Assembly (NCBI RefSeq): GCF_900091555.1
Contig: NZ_FMCX01000003.1
Span: 124,001-188,000, forward strand
Source: Micromonospora mirobrigensis
Lineage (GTDB): Bacteria; Actinomycetota; Actinomycetes; Mycobacteriales; Micromonosporaceae
Length of the DNA stretch: 64,000 nt
Direction of reading: 5' to 3'
The notes below the pieces were generated by a model, which saw nothing but the letters and a program-made list of their open reading frames with translations, was not told the origin of the DNA and made no database searches. Of the stretch, positions 16,472-27,777 are shown one piece after another. The translations under genes were made by a program, and so were the position numbers. How positions within the stretch are numbered: the stretch's first letter is position 1; every line of letters starts with the position of its first letter.

Positions 16472-17548
16472 ATGACCAGGATCGACGACGTGGCCCGGCT
16501 GGCCGGGGTGTCCACCGCCACGGTCTCCCGGGCCCTGCGCGGACTGCCGACGGTCTCCGCCGCGACCCGCCGCCGGGTGCTCGCCGCCGCCGAGCAACTG
16601 CACTACTCGGTCTCGCCCAGCGCCTCCCGGCTCGCCGGCGGGCGGACCGGCACCGTCGCGGTGATCGTCCCCCGGATCACCCGGTGGTTCTTCGGCACCG
16701 TTGTCGAGGCGGTCGAGGACTTCCTGCACACCGCCGGCTACGACCTGCTGCTGCACAACCTCGGCGGCCGGGAGCAGAACCGCCAACGGCTGCTGCGCAC
16801 CGCCAACCTGCACAAGCGGGTGGACGCCATGATGCTGGTCGCCACCCCGCTGCGCCCCGCCGACCGCTCGGCGCTGGCCGCGCTGGACCTGCCCGGCGTC
16901 ACCGTCAGCTCCGGCACCGACGTGCCCGGCTGGCCGTGCGTACGGATCGACGACGTGGCCGCCGCGCGGACGGCCGTGCGGCACCTGATCGACCTCGGTC
17001 ACCGGCGGATCGCCCACATCTCCGGCGACCCGGACGACGAACTGGCCTTCACCACCCACCTGGACCGGCGCCAGGGCTACCGGGACGCGCTGCGGGCGGC
17101 GGGCATCCCGCTGGACCCGAGCCTGGACGTGGAGTCGCAGTTCAGCATCGACGGCGGCAACCGGGCCGCCACCGAACTGCTCGCCCGTGGCGAGCCGCCC
17201 ACCGCGATCTTCGCCGCCTGCGACGAGATGGCGATGGGCGCGATGACCGCGCTGCGCGACGCCGGGCTGCGGGTGCCGCAGGACGTCAGCGTGATCGGCA
17301 TCGACGACCACGACCTGGCCGGCGTGCTCGGGCTGAGCACCATCGCCCAGCCCGCCACCGAGCAGGGGTTGCTCGCCGCCCGGCTGCTGCTCGACCCGCT
17401 GGGTGGGCGGGCCGTCGAGCCGTACACCGGGCTGGTCGTCCGGCCCCGCGGCGGCGCGGAGCCGGACCTACCGGCGCCGCTGGCCCCGGTGATCCTGCCC
17501 ACTCGGCTGGTCGTACGCGAGTCGACCGCCCCGCCCCGGGCAGACTGA
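16472..17548 (+). CDS. LacI family transcriptional regulator
   Basis: ATG 16472, 358 residues. N-terminal helix-turn-helix ARLAGVSTATVSRALRGLP (about 8-26) and hinge SPSASRLAGGRTG, followed by a periplasmic-binding-type effector domain with VAVIVPRITRWFFGTVVEAV, RIDDVAAARTAVRHLIDLG and FAACDEMAMGAMTAL. Effector presumably the imported disaccharide. Lies between permease and glucosidase genes, and the operon begins with a LacI-type operator at 12903, so it probably represses its own operon. Confidence 0.92.
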   Translation: MTRIDDVARLAGVSTATVSRALRGLPTVSAATRRRVLAAAEQLHYSVSPSASRLAGGRTGTVAVIVPRITRWFFGTVVEAVEDFLHTAGYDLLLHNLGGREQNRQRLLRTANLHKRVDAMMLVATPLRPADRSALAALDLPGVTVSSGTDVPGWPCVRIDDVAAARTAVRHLIDLGHRRIAHISGDPDDELAFTTHLDRRQGYRDALRAAGIPLDPSLDVESQFSIDGGNRAATELLARGEPPTAIFAACDEMAMGAMTALRDAGLRVPQDVSVIGIDDHDLAGVLGLSTIAQPATEQGLLAARLLLDPLGGRAVEPYTGLVVRPRGGAEPDLPAPLAPVILPTRLVVRESTAPPRAD

Positions 17549-17629
17549 ACGGATTCACCCGCCCCACCGGCGGGCAGACAGAAGAACCATCCGGCACCGC
17601 CGTCCCGGCTCGACACACGGGAGAACGCC

Positions 17630-19300
<1,671 letters not shown>

Positions 19301-19311
19301 GGTTGTTTGTT

Positions 19312-19359
19312 AGGAGGGGCCCCCTGCTATACCGGAGGCGTTAACAGGGGGCCCCTCCT
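19312..19359. repeat. Dispersed palindromic element, copy 2
   Basis: Perfect 15-base arms (19312-19326 and 19345-19359) around the loop CTATACCGGAGGCGTTAA. The loop is the reverse complement of that in copy 1 (11868-11911), so the two copies are inverted relative to each other. It lies between the convergent glucosidase and MFS genes, and its last base is the first base of the MFS stop triplet. Confidence 0.85.
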
Positions 19360-20771
19360 CACAGCCGGCCGGCGCGGGCGTGCAGCAGCTCGTGGACGGC
19401 CTCGATGTCGCCCGGCGAGGTCCGGGCCGCCCGCCAGTACATGATCCCGGTCGGGATGAAGAAGAGCTGGAACGCGGCCAGCCCGACCGCGTAGTTCAAC
19501 GGCGGCGGGAAGGCCACCCGCAGCGCGTGGAAGGCCACCCCGACCAGCCCGTTGCCGGCCGCCCGGCCCACCCCGTTGACCAGGTTGCCCAGGCTGTAGA
19601 CGGTGCCCCGGTGCTCCGGCGGGTTGACGTCGGCGATCAACGCGAACCAGTTCGGCGAGTTCGCCGAGGTCAACGCCAGCGCCACCACCGCGGTGAGCAG
19701 GCTCAACCCCACCGTCGGCTCGGTCGCCACGCTGGCCAGCACCGCCCGGATCACCGCGCCGGAGCCGGCGCCGTCGGGCACGTCGATGCGCATCGGCACG
19801 AAGAAGAGCACCAGGTAGAACGGCACGGCCGCGAGGATGCCCACCGCCGCGACCAGCGCCCGCCCGCCCGGGGTACGCCGTTGCAGCGCGTCACCGGCCA
19901 GCCCGCCGACGATCGACAGCACCCCACCGAGCTGGAACAGGGTGGCGAAGACGCTGCCCACCACCACCGCGGTGGCCGCCGAGTAGCCCTGCTCCCGGGC
20001 CCGCTCGGCGAAGAGCACCGGCAGCCAGACCAGCGACCCGAACGCCGCCTGCGCGGTCAGCCCCTGGAGGATCAGCCAGCGGTTGGTCCGCCGGGCCAGG
20101 ATCCGGGGCAGGTCGGCGCGGCTGATCCGGTGGTCGTACTCGGCGCCGGCGTCGAGCGCCGCGGCCAGCTCCGGCTCGCTCTGCCCGCGCCGGATGTCGT
20201 AGGTGAACAGGTACGCCACGGTGGCCGCCAACCCCACCACGGTGAGCAGCAGGAACGGCCGCCGCCAGTCGGTCGCGCCGAGGATGCCCCCGGTCAGCGT
20301 CCCGGCGAGGGTGCCGACGCCCTGGGAGAGCCCCCAGAAGCTCATCACCAGCCCTCGCCGGCGCGGCGAGATCAGGTCGGTCACCACCGAGAAGCCCACC
20401 GAGCCGACCGCGCCCAGGCCGACCGCCGCCACCAGCTGGGCGGCCAGGAACGACGGGTAGTCCTGGGCCAGCGCGCTGCCGCCGGTGCCGGCCGCCCAGA
20501 TCAGCGTGCCCACCATCAGCAGCGGCTTGCGGTTGGTCCGGTCCCCCACGTACGCCCAGCCGACCGCGGCGACCGCGCTGGCCAGGAAGCTGACCGCGGT
20601 GACCAGACCGAGCAACCGCTGCGGCACCCCGAGGGCGCCGGAGATCGGCTCGTAGAGCGGCGGCACCAGGCCGATCGCCACGTTGTCCAGCGAGGCGAGC
20701 ACCACGAACACCAGGACGCTGTACGTCCGGTGGAACACCGTCCCGCCCCGGGAGATCCGCGTGCCGCTCAT
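19359..20771 (-). CDS. MFS transporter
   Basis: A 470-residue protein with 12 predicted membrane segments. The MFS signature between helices 2 and 3 is GWAYVGDRTNRKPLLMVG (about 73-90), and the second-half repeat PEHRGTVYSLGNLVNGVGRAAGNG is near 395-420. Substrate unknown. The gene follows the DUF5925 ATPase by 49 bases on the same strand and could be the end of the xylA-xylB transcript, though a sugar role is only an inference. No clear ribosome site precedes the ATG; the stop codon touches palindromic element copy 2. Confidence 0.85.
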   Translation of the reverse strand: MSGTRISRGGTVFHRTYSVLVFVVLASLDNVAIGLVPPLYEPISGALGVPQRLLGLVTAVSFLASAVAAVGWAYVGDRTNRKPLLMVGTLIWAAGTGGSALAQDYPSFLAAQLVAAVGLGAVGSVGFSVVTDLISPRRRGLVMSFWGLSQGVGTLAGTLTGGILGATDWRRPFLLLTVVGLAATVAYLFTYDIRRGQSEPELAAALDAGAEYDHRISRADLPRILARRTNRWLILQGLTAQAAFGSLVWLPVLFAERAREQGYSAATAVVVGSVFATLFQLGGVLSIVGGLAGDALQRRTPGGRALVAAVGILAAVPFYLVLFFVPMRIDVPDGAGSGAVIRAVLASVATEPTVGLSLLTAVVALALTSANSPNWFALIADVNPPEHRGTVYSLGNLVNGVGRAAGNGLVGVAFHALRVAFPPPLNYAVGLAAFQLFFIPTGIMYWRAARTSPGDIEAVHELLHARAGRL

Positions 20772-20820
20772 GCCCGGCAGCCAACCAGCCCGAGATCACG
20801 GGCCGGTGACGGCCCCGGTC

Positions 20821-21906
20821 TCAGAGGTAGCCGCCGGGTTGGGCCGGCACGGTCGGGGCGGGGACCGCGCCGGAGCGCAGCGCGTACAGCTCGGCGAGGG
20901 TGGCGCCCTGCGGCGGGACGCCGGCCGAGGTGCCGAGCCACCCGGTCGCCTCGGCGTACGACAGCGGGCCCACCTCGATCCGGGCCAGGCAGCGCCCCGG
21001 CCGGACCACCGCCGGGTGCAGCCGGGTCAGGTCCTCGTTGGTGGTGATCGCCACCAGCACCTCCCGCCCCTGGCCGAGCAGCCCGTCGGTGAGGTTCAGC
21101 AGCCGGGACAGCGCCTGCCCGGTGGCCTGTTTCGCCTCGCCCCGGATCAGCTCGTCGCAGTCCTCCAGGACCAGCAGCCGCCAGCGGTGGCCCGCGCCCT
21201 CCTCGTCCTCGTCGCCGACCGCGATGTTGGAGAGGTACGCCGCGTCGCCGAAGAGCACGTCCGGGTCGAGTACGGCGTCCACCTGGCACCACTGGCGCCA
21301 CTGCCTCGACAGCGCCCGCAGGGCGGTGGTCTTGCCGGTGCCGGGGGCGCCGTGCAGCAGCACCAGCCGCCCGGAGACGGTCTGCGGGGTCACCGCCATC
21401 AACGAGTCCAGCGCGGTCCGCGCGTTCGCGGTGTAGTTGCCCCGGATGGCCGCCCACTCGGGAGCGGCGATCGACCGCAGGTCCCGCCGCGCGCCCCGGC
21501 GCGGGTCGTGGTGCCAGAAGCCGATCCGGCCGGTCTCCGGGTCGTCGGGCTCGGCGGCGCCCTCGATGATCCGGTCCAGGGCGGCCTGCCCGGTCCGGTC
21601 GTCGACGGCGGTCACGGTGACCTCGCCGGAGCGTCCGTTCCAGGTCACCACCCGGGCGGTCCAGCCGTCGCCGGCGATCAGCCGGAACCGCTGGCGGTGC
21701 TCGACGGCGGTCCGCAGCACCCGCGCGTCGGCGGGGGCCAGGGTCGCGTCGTCGCGCAGCCGGGCCAGTCGGACCGTCCGGGCCCAAAGGTGCCGGCCGG
21801 TGACGAAGTCCGCCAGCGCGAGCGCGTCGACGACGTCGCACGGGCTGTCGGAGTCGTCGTACTGGAGGACGGAGGGCAGGGTGGCGTCGGCCGGCGTGGT
21901 CCGCAT
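20821..21906 (-). CDS. AAA+ ATPase with N-terminal DUF5925-like domain
   Basis: I start it at ATG 21906; the frame stays open further upstream inside xylB but there it is only antiphase shadow. The 361-residue protein has an N-terminal domain (about 1-165) matching DUF5925 as I know it, then an AAA+ module: Walker A HGAPGTGKTTALRAL (about 182), Walker B RLLVLEDCDELI, sensor TTNEDLTRLHPAVVRPGR. Related AAA proteins remodel other proteins; the target is unknown. Gap to xylB is 41 bases. GGAGG directly abuts the ATG, so the exact start is uncertain. Confidence 0.8.
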   Translation of the reverse strand: MRTTPADATLPSVLQYDDSDSPCDVVDALALADFVTGRHLWARTVRLARLRDDATLAPADARVLRTAVEHRQRFRLIAGDGWTARVVTWNGRSGEVTVTAVDDRTGQAALDRIIEGAAEPDDPETGRIGFWHHDPRRGARRDLRSIAAPEWAAIRGNYTANARTALDSLMAVTPQTVSGRLVLLHGAPGTGKTTALRALSRQWRQWCQVDAVLDPDVLFGDAAYLSNIAVGDEDEEGAGHRWRLLVLEDCDELIRGEAKQATGQALSRLLNLTDGLLGQGREVLVAITTNEDLTRLHPAVVRPGRCLARIEVGPLSYAEATGWLGTSAGVPPQGATLAELYALRSGAVPAPTVPAQPGGYL

Positions 21907-21947
21907 CCTCCGATGATGGCGATCACCGACGCCGCCCGTACACCCCT

Positions 21948-23453
21948 TTAAGCTACGAATTGATCCAGTACGTGGTCGCGGGCCCGGGCATAGCGCTCCC
22001 GGATCGCGGGCACGGGTTCCGCGACGTACTCCTGCGCACCGGCCAGTGGCCACGACGGCGGCGCCGCGCCGCCCAGGGCGACCCAGGCGGCCTGGCGGGC
22101 CGCGCCGTCCGCGACGTACTCCCCGGCCGGGGGCGCCACCACCGGGCAGCCGAAGACCTGCGGCGCGATCCGGCGGACGGCGAGCGACCGGGCGCCACCG
22201 CCGACCAGCAGCACCCGGTCCACCCGGGCGCCCTGGGCGCGCAGCGCGTCCAGGCCGTCGGCGAGCGCGCAGAGCAGCCCCTCCACCGCCGCCCGGGCCA
22301 GGTGGGCCGGGGTGGAGGTGCGCAGGGTCAGGCCGTGCACCGAGCCGGTGGCGTCCGGCCGGTTCGGCGTCCGCTCCCCCTCCAGGTAGGGGACCATCAC
22401 CAGGCCGTCCGCCCCGGGCGGGGCGGCCAGCGCCAGCTCGGCCAGCTCGGTGAGGTCCACGCCGAGCAGGGTGGCGGCCGCGTCGAGCACCCGGGCGGCG
22501 TTCAGCGTGCAGACCAGCGGCAGGAAACGGCCGGTGGCGTCGGCGAAGCCGGCCACCGTCCCGGACGGGTCCGCTGCCGGGGTGTCGGCGACCGCGAAGA
22601 CCGTCCCGGAGGTGCCGACCGAGACCACCACGTCGCCCGGGCCAGCGCCGACGCCGAGGGCGGCGGCGGCGTTGTCCCCGGTGCCCGGTCCGAGCAGCAC
22701 CGCGGCCGCGCCGGCGCCGGGCGCCGGGCCGTCGGCACCGGAGCCCGGGCCGTCGGCGCCGGAGCCCGGGCCGTCGGCGCCGGCGAGCGCCCTCGGGTCG
22801 AGCCGGCCGGCCGGCTCCGCCGGGCCGAGCACCGTCGGCACCGTCACCCGCCGGCCCAGGGCCTGCTCCAGCAGGTCCCACCGGTAGTCGCCGGTGTGCG
22901 GCGACCAGTAACCGGTGCCGCTGGCGTCACCCCGGTCGGTGCGCAGCGCGGCCAGCCCGGGCGCGCCGGCCAGCCGCCAGGTCAGCCAGTCGTGCGGCAG
23001 GCAGACCGCCGCCACCCGGGCCGCGTTGGCCGGCTCGTGCCGGGCCAGCCAGCGCAGCTTGGTGGCGGTGAAGCTGGCCACCGGCACGCTGCCGGCCGCC
23101 TCGGCCCAGGCCCGCCGGCCGGCCTCCCCGTCGCCCGCCTCGGCGACCAGGTCGCTCGCCGCGCCGGCGGAGCGGGTGTCGTTCCACAGCAGCGCCGGCC
23201 GGACCACCTCCCCCGCCTCGTCCAGGCAGACCATGCCGTGCTGCTGGCCGGCGACCGAGATGGCCACCACGTCGGCCAGGCCGCCCGCCTCGGCGACCGC
23301 GGCGCGCAGCGCCGCCCACCAGGCGGCCGGGTCGACCTCGGTGCCGTCGGGGTGCGGCGCGCGGCCCTGCCGGACCAGCGCGCCGGTCTCCGCGTCCCGG
23401 ATCACCACCTTGCAGGACTGGGTCGACGAGTCGATCCCCGCGACGAGCGGCAT
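21948..23453 (-). CDS. xylB: Xylulokinase
   Basis: A 501-residue FGGY kinase phosphorylating D-xylulose. Motifs: N-terminal phosphate loop [36 protein letters not shown] and the C-terminal nucleotide site [22 protein letters not shown]. Starts 11 bases after xylA ends, forming xylA-xylB. An unusual Gly/Pro/Asp/Ser-rich insertion made of 21-base repeats interrupts the middle just before [15 protein letters not shown]; it lies in a surface loop region and the enzyme is otherwise intact. Confidence 0.93.
   Translation of the reverse strand: MPLVAGIDSSTQSCKVVIRDAETGALVRQGRAPHPDGTEVDPAAWWAALRAAVAEAGGLADVVAISVAGQQHGMVCLDEAGEVVRPALLWNDTRSAGAASDLVAEAGDGEAGRRAWAEAAGSVPVASFTATKLRWLARHEPANAARVAAVCLPHDWLTWRLAGAPGLAALRTDRGDASGTGYWSPHTGDYRWDLLEQALGRRVTVPTVLGPAEPAGRLDPRALAGADGPGSGADGPGSGADGPAPGAGAAAVLLGPGTGDNAAAALGVGAGPGDVVVSVGTSGTVFAVADTPAADPSGTVAGFADATGRFLPLVCTLNAARVLDAAATLLGVDLTELAELALAAPPGADGLVMVPYLEGERTPNRPDATGSVHGLTLRTSTPAHLARAAVEGLLCALADGLDALRAQGARVDRVLLVGGGARSLAVRRIAPQVFGCPVVAPPAGEYVADGAARQAAWVALGGAAPPSWPLAGAQEYVAEPVPAIRERYARARDHVLDQFVA
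22726..22788. repeat. Three 21-bp tandem repeats inside xylB
   Basis: Units at 22726-22746, 22747-22767 and 22768-22788 (the third diverges at its end). The first two differ by one base. They encode a GADGPGS-type heptapeptide repeated in frame, so repeat-number changes would not break the gene. Confidence 0.85.
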
Positions 23454-23464
23454 GCCGGCCCGCC

Positions 23465-24652
23465 TCAGCGCGCGCCGAGCAGGTGCTCGACGGCGAGCTG
23501 GTTGAGCCGCACGAAGCCGTAGCCCTTCGCGCCGGCCGCCTCCGGGTCGAAGTCCTCGAACGCGGACCGGTCGGCGAGCAGGTCGGCGTGGCTCTCCCCC
23601 GGGTTCAGCGTCGGGGTGGCCAGGTCGCGGACCTTGGCGGCGGCGAGCGCCTCCGCCACCTCCGGGTCGGCCCGGAACGCCGCGGCCCGCTCCTTGAGCA
23701 GCAGGTACATCCGCATGTTGGCCTCAGCCGAGGCCCACACCCCGGTCATGTCCTCGGTGCGGGAGGGCTTGTAGTCGAAGTGCCGCGGCCCGTCGTAGGC
23801 GGGGCCGCCGTCCGGGCCGCCGTGCTCCAGCAGGTCGACCAGGGCGAACGCGTTGAGCAGGTCGCCATGGCCGAAGACCAGGTCCTGGTCGAACTTGATG
23901 CCACGCTGGCCGTTGAGGTCGATGTGGAACAGTTTGCCCTGCCAGAGCGCCTGGGCGATGCCGTGCGCGAAGTTGAGTCCGGCCATCTGCTCGTGGCCGA
24001 CCTCCGGGTTGAGCCCGACCATCTCGGGGCGGGCCAGACCGGAGATGAAGGCCAGCGCGTGCCCGACGGTGGGGAGCAGGATGTCGCCGCGCGGCTCGTT
24101 CGGCTTGGGCTCGATGGCGAAGCGCAGGTCGTAGCCGGAGTCGACGACGTACTGGCAGAGCAGGTCGACGGCCTCCCGGTAGCGGTCCAGCGCCGAGCGG
24201 ACGTCCTTGGCCAGGTCGTACTCGGAGCCCTCCCGACCGCCCCACATGACGAACGTCTTCGCGCCCAGCTCGGCCGCGAGGTCGACGTTGCGCAGCACCT
24301 TGCGCAGCGCGTACCGGCGGACGTCGCGGTCGTTGCTGGTGAAGCCGCCGTCCTTGAACACCGGGTGGGTGAACAGGTTGGTGGTCACCATCGGCACGAC
24401 CAGGCCGGTCTCGTCGAGGGCCTTGCGGAACCGGCCCAGCCGGGCGTCGCGGGTGGCGGCGTCCGCGCCGAAGGGGACCAGGTCGTCGTCGTGGAAGGTG
24501 ATCCCGTACGCGCCGAGCTCCGCCAGCCTCTGCACGGCCTCGACGGCGTCCAGCTCGGGTCGGGTGGCGTCGCCGAACGGGTCGCGGGCCTGCCAGCCCA
24601 CCGTCCAGAGACCGAAGGAGAACTTGTCGGCGGGGGTGGGGCGGGGTGCCAT
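23465..24652 (-). CDS. xylA: Xylose isomerase
   Basis: ATG 24652 with GGAGGTCACC upstream; 395 residues, as in Streptomyces/Actinoplanes enzymes. The motifs [34 protein letters not shown] (catalytic His), [12 protein letters not shown] (metal-binding Glu and Lys), [14 protein letters not shown] and [17 protein letters not shown] are all there. It converts D-xylose to D-xylulose (and glucose to fructose) in the cytoplasm. First gene of xylA-xylB and divergent from the ROK regulator, with an inverted-repeat operator between them. Confidence 0.96.
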   Translation of the reverse strand: MAPRPTPADKFSFGLWTVGWQARDPFGDATRPELDAVEAVQRLAELGAYGITFHDDDLVPFGADAATRDARLGRFRKALDETGLVVPMVTTNLFTHPVFKDGGFTSNDRDVRRYALRKVLRNVDLAAELGAKTFVMWGGREGSEYDLAKDVRSALDRYREAVDLLCQYVVDSGYDLRFAIEPKPNEPRGDILLPTVGHALAFISGLARPEMVGLNPEVGHEQMAGLNFAHGIAQALWQGKLFHIDLNGQRGIKFDQDLVFGHGDLLNAFALVDLLEHGGPDGGPAYDGPRHFDYKPSRTEDMTGVWASAEANMRMYLLLKERAAAFRADPEVAEALAAAKVRDLATPTLNPGESHADLLADRSAFEDFDPEAAGAKGYGFVRLNQLAVEHLLGAR

Positions 24653-24682
24653 GGTGACCTCCGGGGTGGTGGCGCGGTTCCA

Positions 24683-24709
24683 CAATTTGTTCAGTGGTTG
24701 AATTATTTG
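24683..24709. promoter_or_regulatory. Putative ROK/XylR operator between xylA and its regulator
   Basis: CAATTTGTTCA (24683-24693) and TGAATTATTTG (24699-24709) form an inverted repeat matching at 8 of 11 positions with a 5-base spacer, in an AT-rich island in otherwise GC-rich DNA. It lies 30 bases before xylA and 24 before the ROK gene, suiting repression of both. Confidence 0.6.
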
Positions 24710-24733
24710 GCGGCGATGTGGCACTGTCAAGAG

Positions 24734-25969
24734 GTGACCAGCACCAGCGCCGTCGGGGCGGTGCGCCAGGGCAGCCTGCGTGAGCTCAACCTCGCCCTGG
24801 TGCTCGGCCGGATCGCCGCCGCCCCCACGCCGCCGTCACGGGCCGACCTGGCGGCCGACACCGGGCTCACCCGGGCCACCGTCTCCGCCGTCGTCGACGA
24901 CCTGATCAACGGCCGGCTGGTCAGCGAGGCGGCGCCCGCACCCCGGACCGGCGCCGGCCGTCCCGCCCGCGGGCTGGTGCTGGCCGACCACGGCCCGGCC
25001 GGGCTGGGCCTGGAGGTCAACGTCGACTACCTGGCCGCCTGCGTGGTCGACCTGGCCGGCACGGTCCGGCACCACGTCGTACACCGGGCGGACCTGCGGC
25101 CGGTCTCCCCCGCCGACGCGCTGGCCCGGCTCGCCGGTCTGGCCGCCGGGGCTCGCGCGGCGGCCGACCGGGAGGGCCTGACCCTGGCCGGCGCCACCCT
25201 CGGCGTGCCCGGCCTGGTCGGCGCCGGCGGCCTGGTCCGGCTGGCGCCCAACCTCGGCTGGCGCGACGTCGACGTGCCCGGCCTGCTCGCCGACCATCCG
25301 CCCCTGGCCGAGCCGGTCCCCGGCGTGCCGCACCTGGTGGTCGACAACGAGGCCAACCTGGGCGCCCTCGGCGAACTGCACGCCGGCCCGGCCGGCGCCC
25401 GAAGCTTCCTGCACATCTCGGGCGAGGTCGGCATCGGCGCCGGCATCGTGCTCGACGGCGCGCTCTTCCGCGGGGCCCGCGGCTGGAGCGGCGAGATCGG
25501 TCACATCCCGATCCGCCCCGACGGCCCGCCCTGCCGCTGCGGCGGCCGGGGCTGCCTGGAGCGGTACGCCGGCCAGGAGGCCATCCTCACCGCCGCCGGA
25601 CTGGCCGGGGCCGACCTGCCGGCCGACATCGCGACCAACCGGCTGGCCGGGCTGGCCACCGCGGGCGACCTGGCAGCCTGCGGCGCGCTGCACGACGCCG
25701 GCACCGCCCTCGGGGTCGCGGTCTCCGCCGTGGTGAACCTGCTCGACCTGGACACCGTGGTGCTCGGCGGTGGATACGCCACCCTGGCGCCGTGGCTGCG
25801 CCCACCGATCCTCACCGAGCTGTCCCGGCGGGTGCTGACCACCCCGTGGGCCGAGGTCACCGTGCGCCCCGCCGTCCTCGGCCCGCGCTCGGCGGCCGTC
25901 GGCGGGGCCGGCTCCGTGGCCCGGGCGATCATCGCCCGGCCGGCCGGCTGGCTGGCCCGCTCCGGCTGA
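24734..25969 (+). CDS. ROK family transcriptional regulator (XylR-like)
   Basis: GTG 24734 chosen; ATG 24716 is an alternative. About 411 residues. Winged helix at the N-terminus: [18 protein letters not shown] and [20 protein letters not shown]. The ROK kinase-like domain contains [31 protein letters not shown] and the zinc motif [13 protein letters not shown] regulators of this form respond to xylose or related sugars. Placement opposite xylAB with an inverted repeat between the two makes control of xylose use very likely. Confidence 0.9.
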   Translation: MTSTSAVGAVRQGSLRELNLALVLGRIAAAPTPPSRADLAADTGLTRATVSAVVDDLINGRLVSEAAPAPRTGAGRPARGLVLADHGPAGLGLEVNVDYLAACVVDLAGTVRHHVVHRADLRPVSPADALARLAGLAAGARAAADREGLTLAGATLGVPGLVGAGGLVRLAPNLGWRDVDVPGLLADHPPLAEPVPGVPHLVVDNEANLGALGELHAGPAGARSFLHISGEVGIGAGIVLDGALFRGARGWSGEIGHIPIRPDGPPCRCGGRGCLERYAGQEAILTAAGLAGADLPADIATNRLAGLATAGDLAACGALHDAGTALGVAVSAVVNLLDLDTVVLGGGYATLAPWLRPPILTELSRRVLTTPWAEVTVRPAVLGPRSAAVGGAGSVARAIIARPAGWLARSG

Positions 25970-26056
25970 CCCGGGCTCGCTCGATGGGCGGTCGTCGCAT
26001 CCCGTCGGTACGCTTGCCGAAAGGCAACGACCCCGATCGAGGAGCGCACTACCAGC

Positions 26057-26104
26057 ATGGGCAGAGGTCGCGCGGAGACCAACACGCCCCCTGAGCAGCG
26101 GTGA
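26057..26104 (+). CDS. Possible 15-residue leader peptide
   Basis: ATG 26057 with CGAGGAGCG upstream encodes MGRGRAETNTPPEQR and stops at TGA 26102-26104. That stop overlaps the GTG start of the SpoIIE phosphatase by four bases (GTGA). The ribosome site belongs to this short frame rather than to the phosphatase, so translation of the phosphatase may depend on it. It could instead be a sign that the phosphatase gene carries a frameshift near its start. Confidence 0.35.
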   Translation: MGRGRAETNTPPEQR

Positions 26105-27777
26105 CCGCCGCCCGACGGGGAGGTGTCGCCGGTCCGGTCAGTGGAGGTGGACGGGCCGCTCGCGTCCCCTCGCGCGGGACCGGCGGCGCCCCGCCGCCCA
26201 CCGACTCCCGGCTCGCCCGGGAGCTGCTGGACGGCCTCGCCGAAGCGGTGGTCACCACCGACCACGCCGGGGTCGTGAGGCTGGTCAACGCGATGGCCGG
26301 GGAGCTGCTGCCCGAGATCGTCCCCGGCACCGACCTGACCCGCTGCGCCGTCGCGGAGCTGGCCCGGGCGGTCTCCGCCGGCGCGGACGGCTTCGACGCC
26401 GAGCACCTCGGCCGGCGGCTGCGCGGCACCCGCCGGGGCCTGGCCGGCGGCCGCTGGGCCTGGTACGTGCGGGACGTCACCGAGGAGCAGGCGCGCACCG
26501 ACGCGCTGCTCGCCGAGCGCTCCCGCACCGCCTTCCTGGCCCAGGCCGGCAGCCGGCTCGGCCTCTCCCTGCACCGCGACCAGACCCTGCGGGCCACCGC
26601 CACCCTGCCCGTGCCCTACCTCGCCGACGCCGCGATCGTCGTCCACGAGCCACCGCCCCCCGCCGATCCCCACCCGCACTGGCTCCGGTACGCCGACGGC
26701 GACCCGACTCCCGCGACCGGCGTCGGCTCCTGGGAACTGCCCGGCGCCGTCCCCGGCCTGGCCGACGCGCTGGGCGGCGACACCACCGAGCCCAGCCCGT
26801 GGCTCGACGCCGAGCTGGCCGACCTCGCGCCGCTGCTCCCGGCCGACTTCGGCCGGCCGGGCACCGTGCTGGTCAGCCCGATGCTCAGCGCCGGCGGGCC
26901 AGCCGGGGCACTGATCCTCATCCGCCGCGCCGACCGGGCCGGCTTCGACCGCCGCGAGATCGAGCTGGCCCGCGAGTTCGCCGCCCGGGCCGGCGCCGCG
27001 CTGGCCGCCGCCGAGCTGTACGGCGAGCAGACCCACCTGGCCCGGGTGCTCCAGCAGAGCCTGCTCCCGCCCGAGCTGCCCCGGGTGCCCGGCGCCACCG
27101 TGGCCGGCGGATACCGCGCGGCCGGCGACAGCCTGCGCATCGGCGGCGACTTCTACGAGGTCTTCCCCACCGCCGACGGCGCGATGTTCGCCCTCGGCGA
27201 CGTCTGCGGCAAGGGCGTCGGCGCGGCCGTGCTCACCGGCCGGGTACACCAGTCCCTCCAGACCCTCCGGCTGGTCGAGCAGCGACCGCTCGCGCTGATG
27301 AGCCTGCTCAACCGGGCGCTCTTCGACTCCCCCGACGCGGCCCGGCGCAGCCAGTTCACCACCCTGCTGCTCGGCACCCTCACCCCCGACCCGGACGGCG
27401 GCCTGCGGGTCCGGATCGCCGGTGGCGGGCACCCCTCCCCGCTGGTGGTCCGGGCCGACGGCACGATCACCCCGGTCACGGTGGGCGGGATGCCGATCGG
27501 GGCGCTCACCTCCGCCCGGTTCGTCGAGACGGAGTTCCGGCTGGCGCCGGGCGAGCTGCTGCTGGCGTACACCGACGGGGTCACCGAGGCGCGCGGCGGC
27601 CCGCGGGACGGGGAGATGTTCGGCGAGGCCCGGCTGTGCCAGGCGCTCCTGCCGGTGGCCGGGCTGCCCCCGGCCGTGGTGGTGGAACGGCTGCTGCAAC
27701 TGGTCGACGAGTGGCTCGACGGGCAGCGCCACGACGACATCGCGATGCTCGCCATCAACGCCTCGGCGGCCGGATGA
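26101..27777 (+). CDS. PAS/GAF-SpoIIE family protein phosphatase
   Basis: GTG 26101; 558 residues. After a disordered N-terminus comes a PAS-like domain (about 37-125, LLDGLAEAVVTTDHAGVVRLVN), then a GAF-like domain (about 150-310) and a SpoIIE-type PP2C domain (about 325-556). The phosphatase motifs RIGGDFYEVFP, ALGDVCGKGVGAAVLTGR, LAYTDGVTEARG and DDIAMLAI keep the metal-binding Asp residues, so it should be active. Such enzymes dephosphorylate anti-anti-sigma factors. Its ATGA overlap with the cobalamin-binding gene implies a joint function. Confidence 0.9.
   Translation: MTAARRGGVAGPVSGGGRAARVPSRGTGGAPPPTDSRLARELLDGLAEAVVTTDHAGVVRLVNAMAGELLPEIVPGTDLTRCAVAELARAVSAGADGFDAEHLGRRLRGTRRGLAGGRWAWYVRDVTEEQARTDALLAERSRTAFLAQAGSRLGLSLHRDQTLRATATLPVPYLADAAIVVHEPPPPADPHPHWLRYADGDPTPATGVGSWELPGAVPGLADALGGDTTEPSPWLDAELADLAPLLPADFGRPGTVLVSPMLSAGGPAGALILIRRADRAGFDRREIELAREFAARAGAALAAAELYGEQTHLARVLQQSLLPPELPRVPGATVAGGYRAAGDSLRIGGDFYEVFPTADGAMFALGDVCGKGVGAAVLTGRVHQSLQTLRLVEQRPLALMSLLNRALFDSPDAARRSQFTTLLLGTLTPDPDGGLRVRIAGGGHPSPLVVRADGTITPVTVGGMPIGALTSARFVETEFRLAPGELLLAYTDGVTEARGGPRDGEMFGEARLCQALLPVAGLPPAVVVERLLQLVDEWLDGQRHDDIAMLAINASAAG

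Noticed and set aside
23483..24733. Upstream extension of the ROK regulator frame antisense to xylA
   Set aside because: The sequence is a shadow of xylA with no protein family pattern; the regulator starts after the operator, near 24734.
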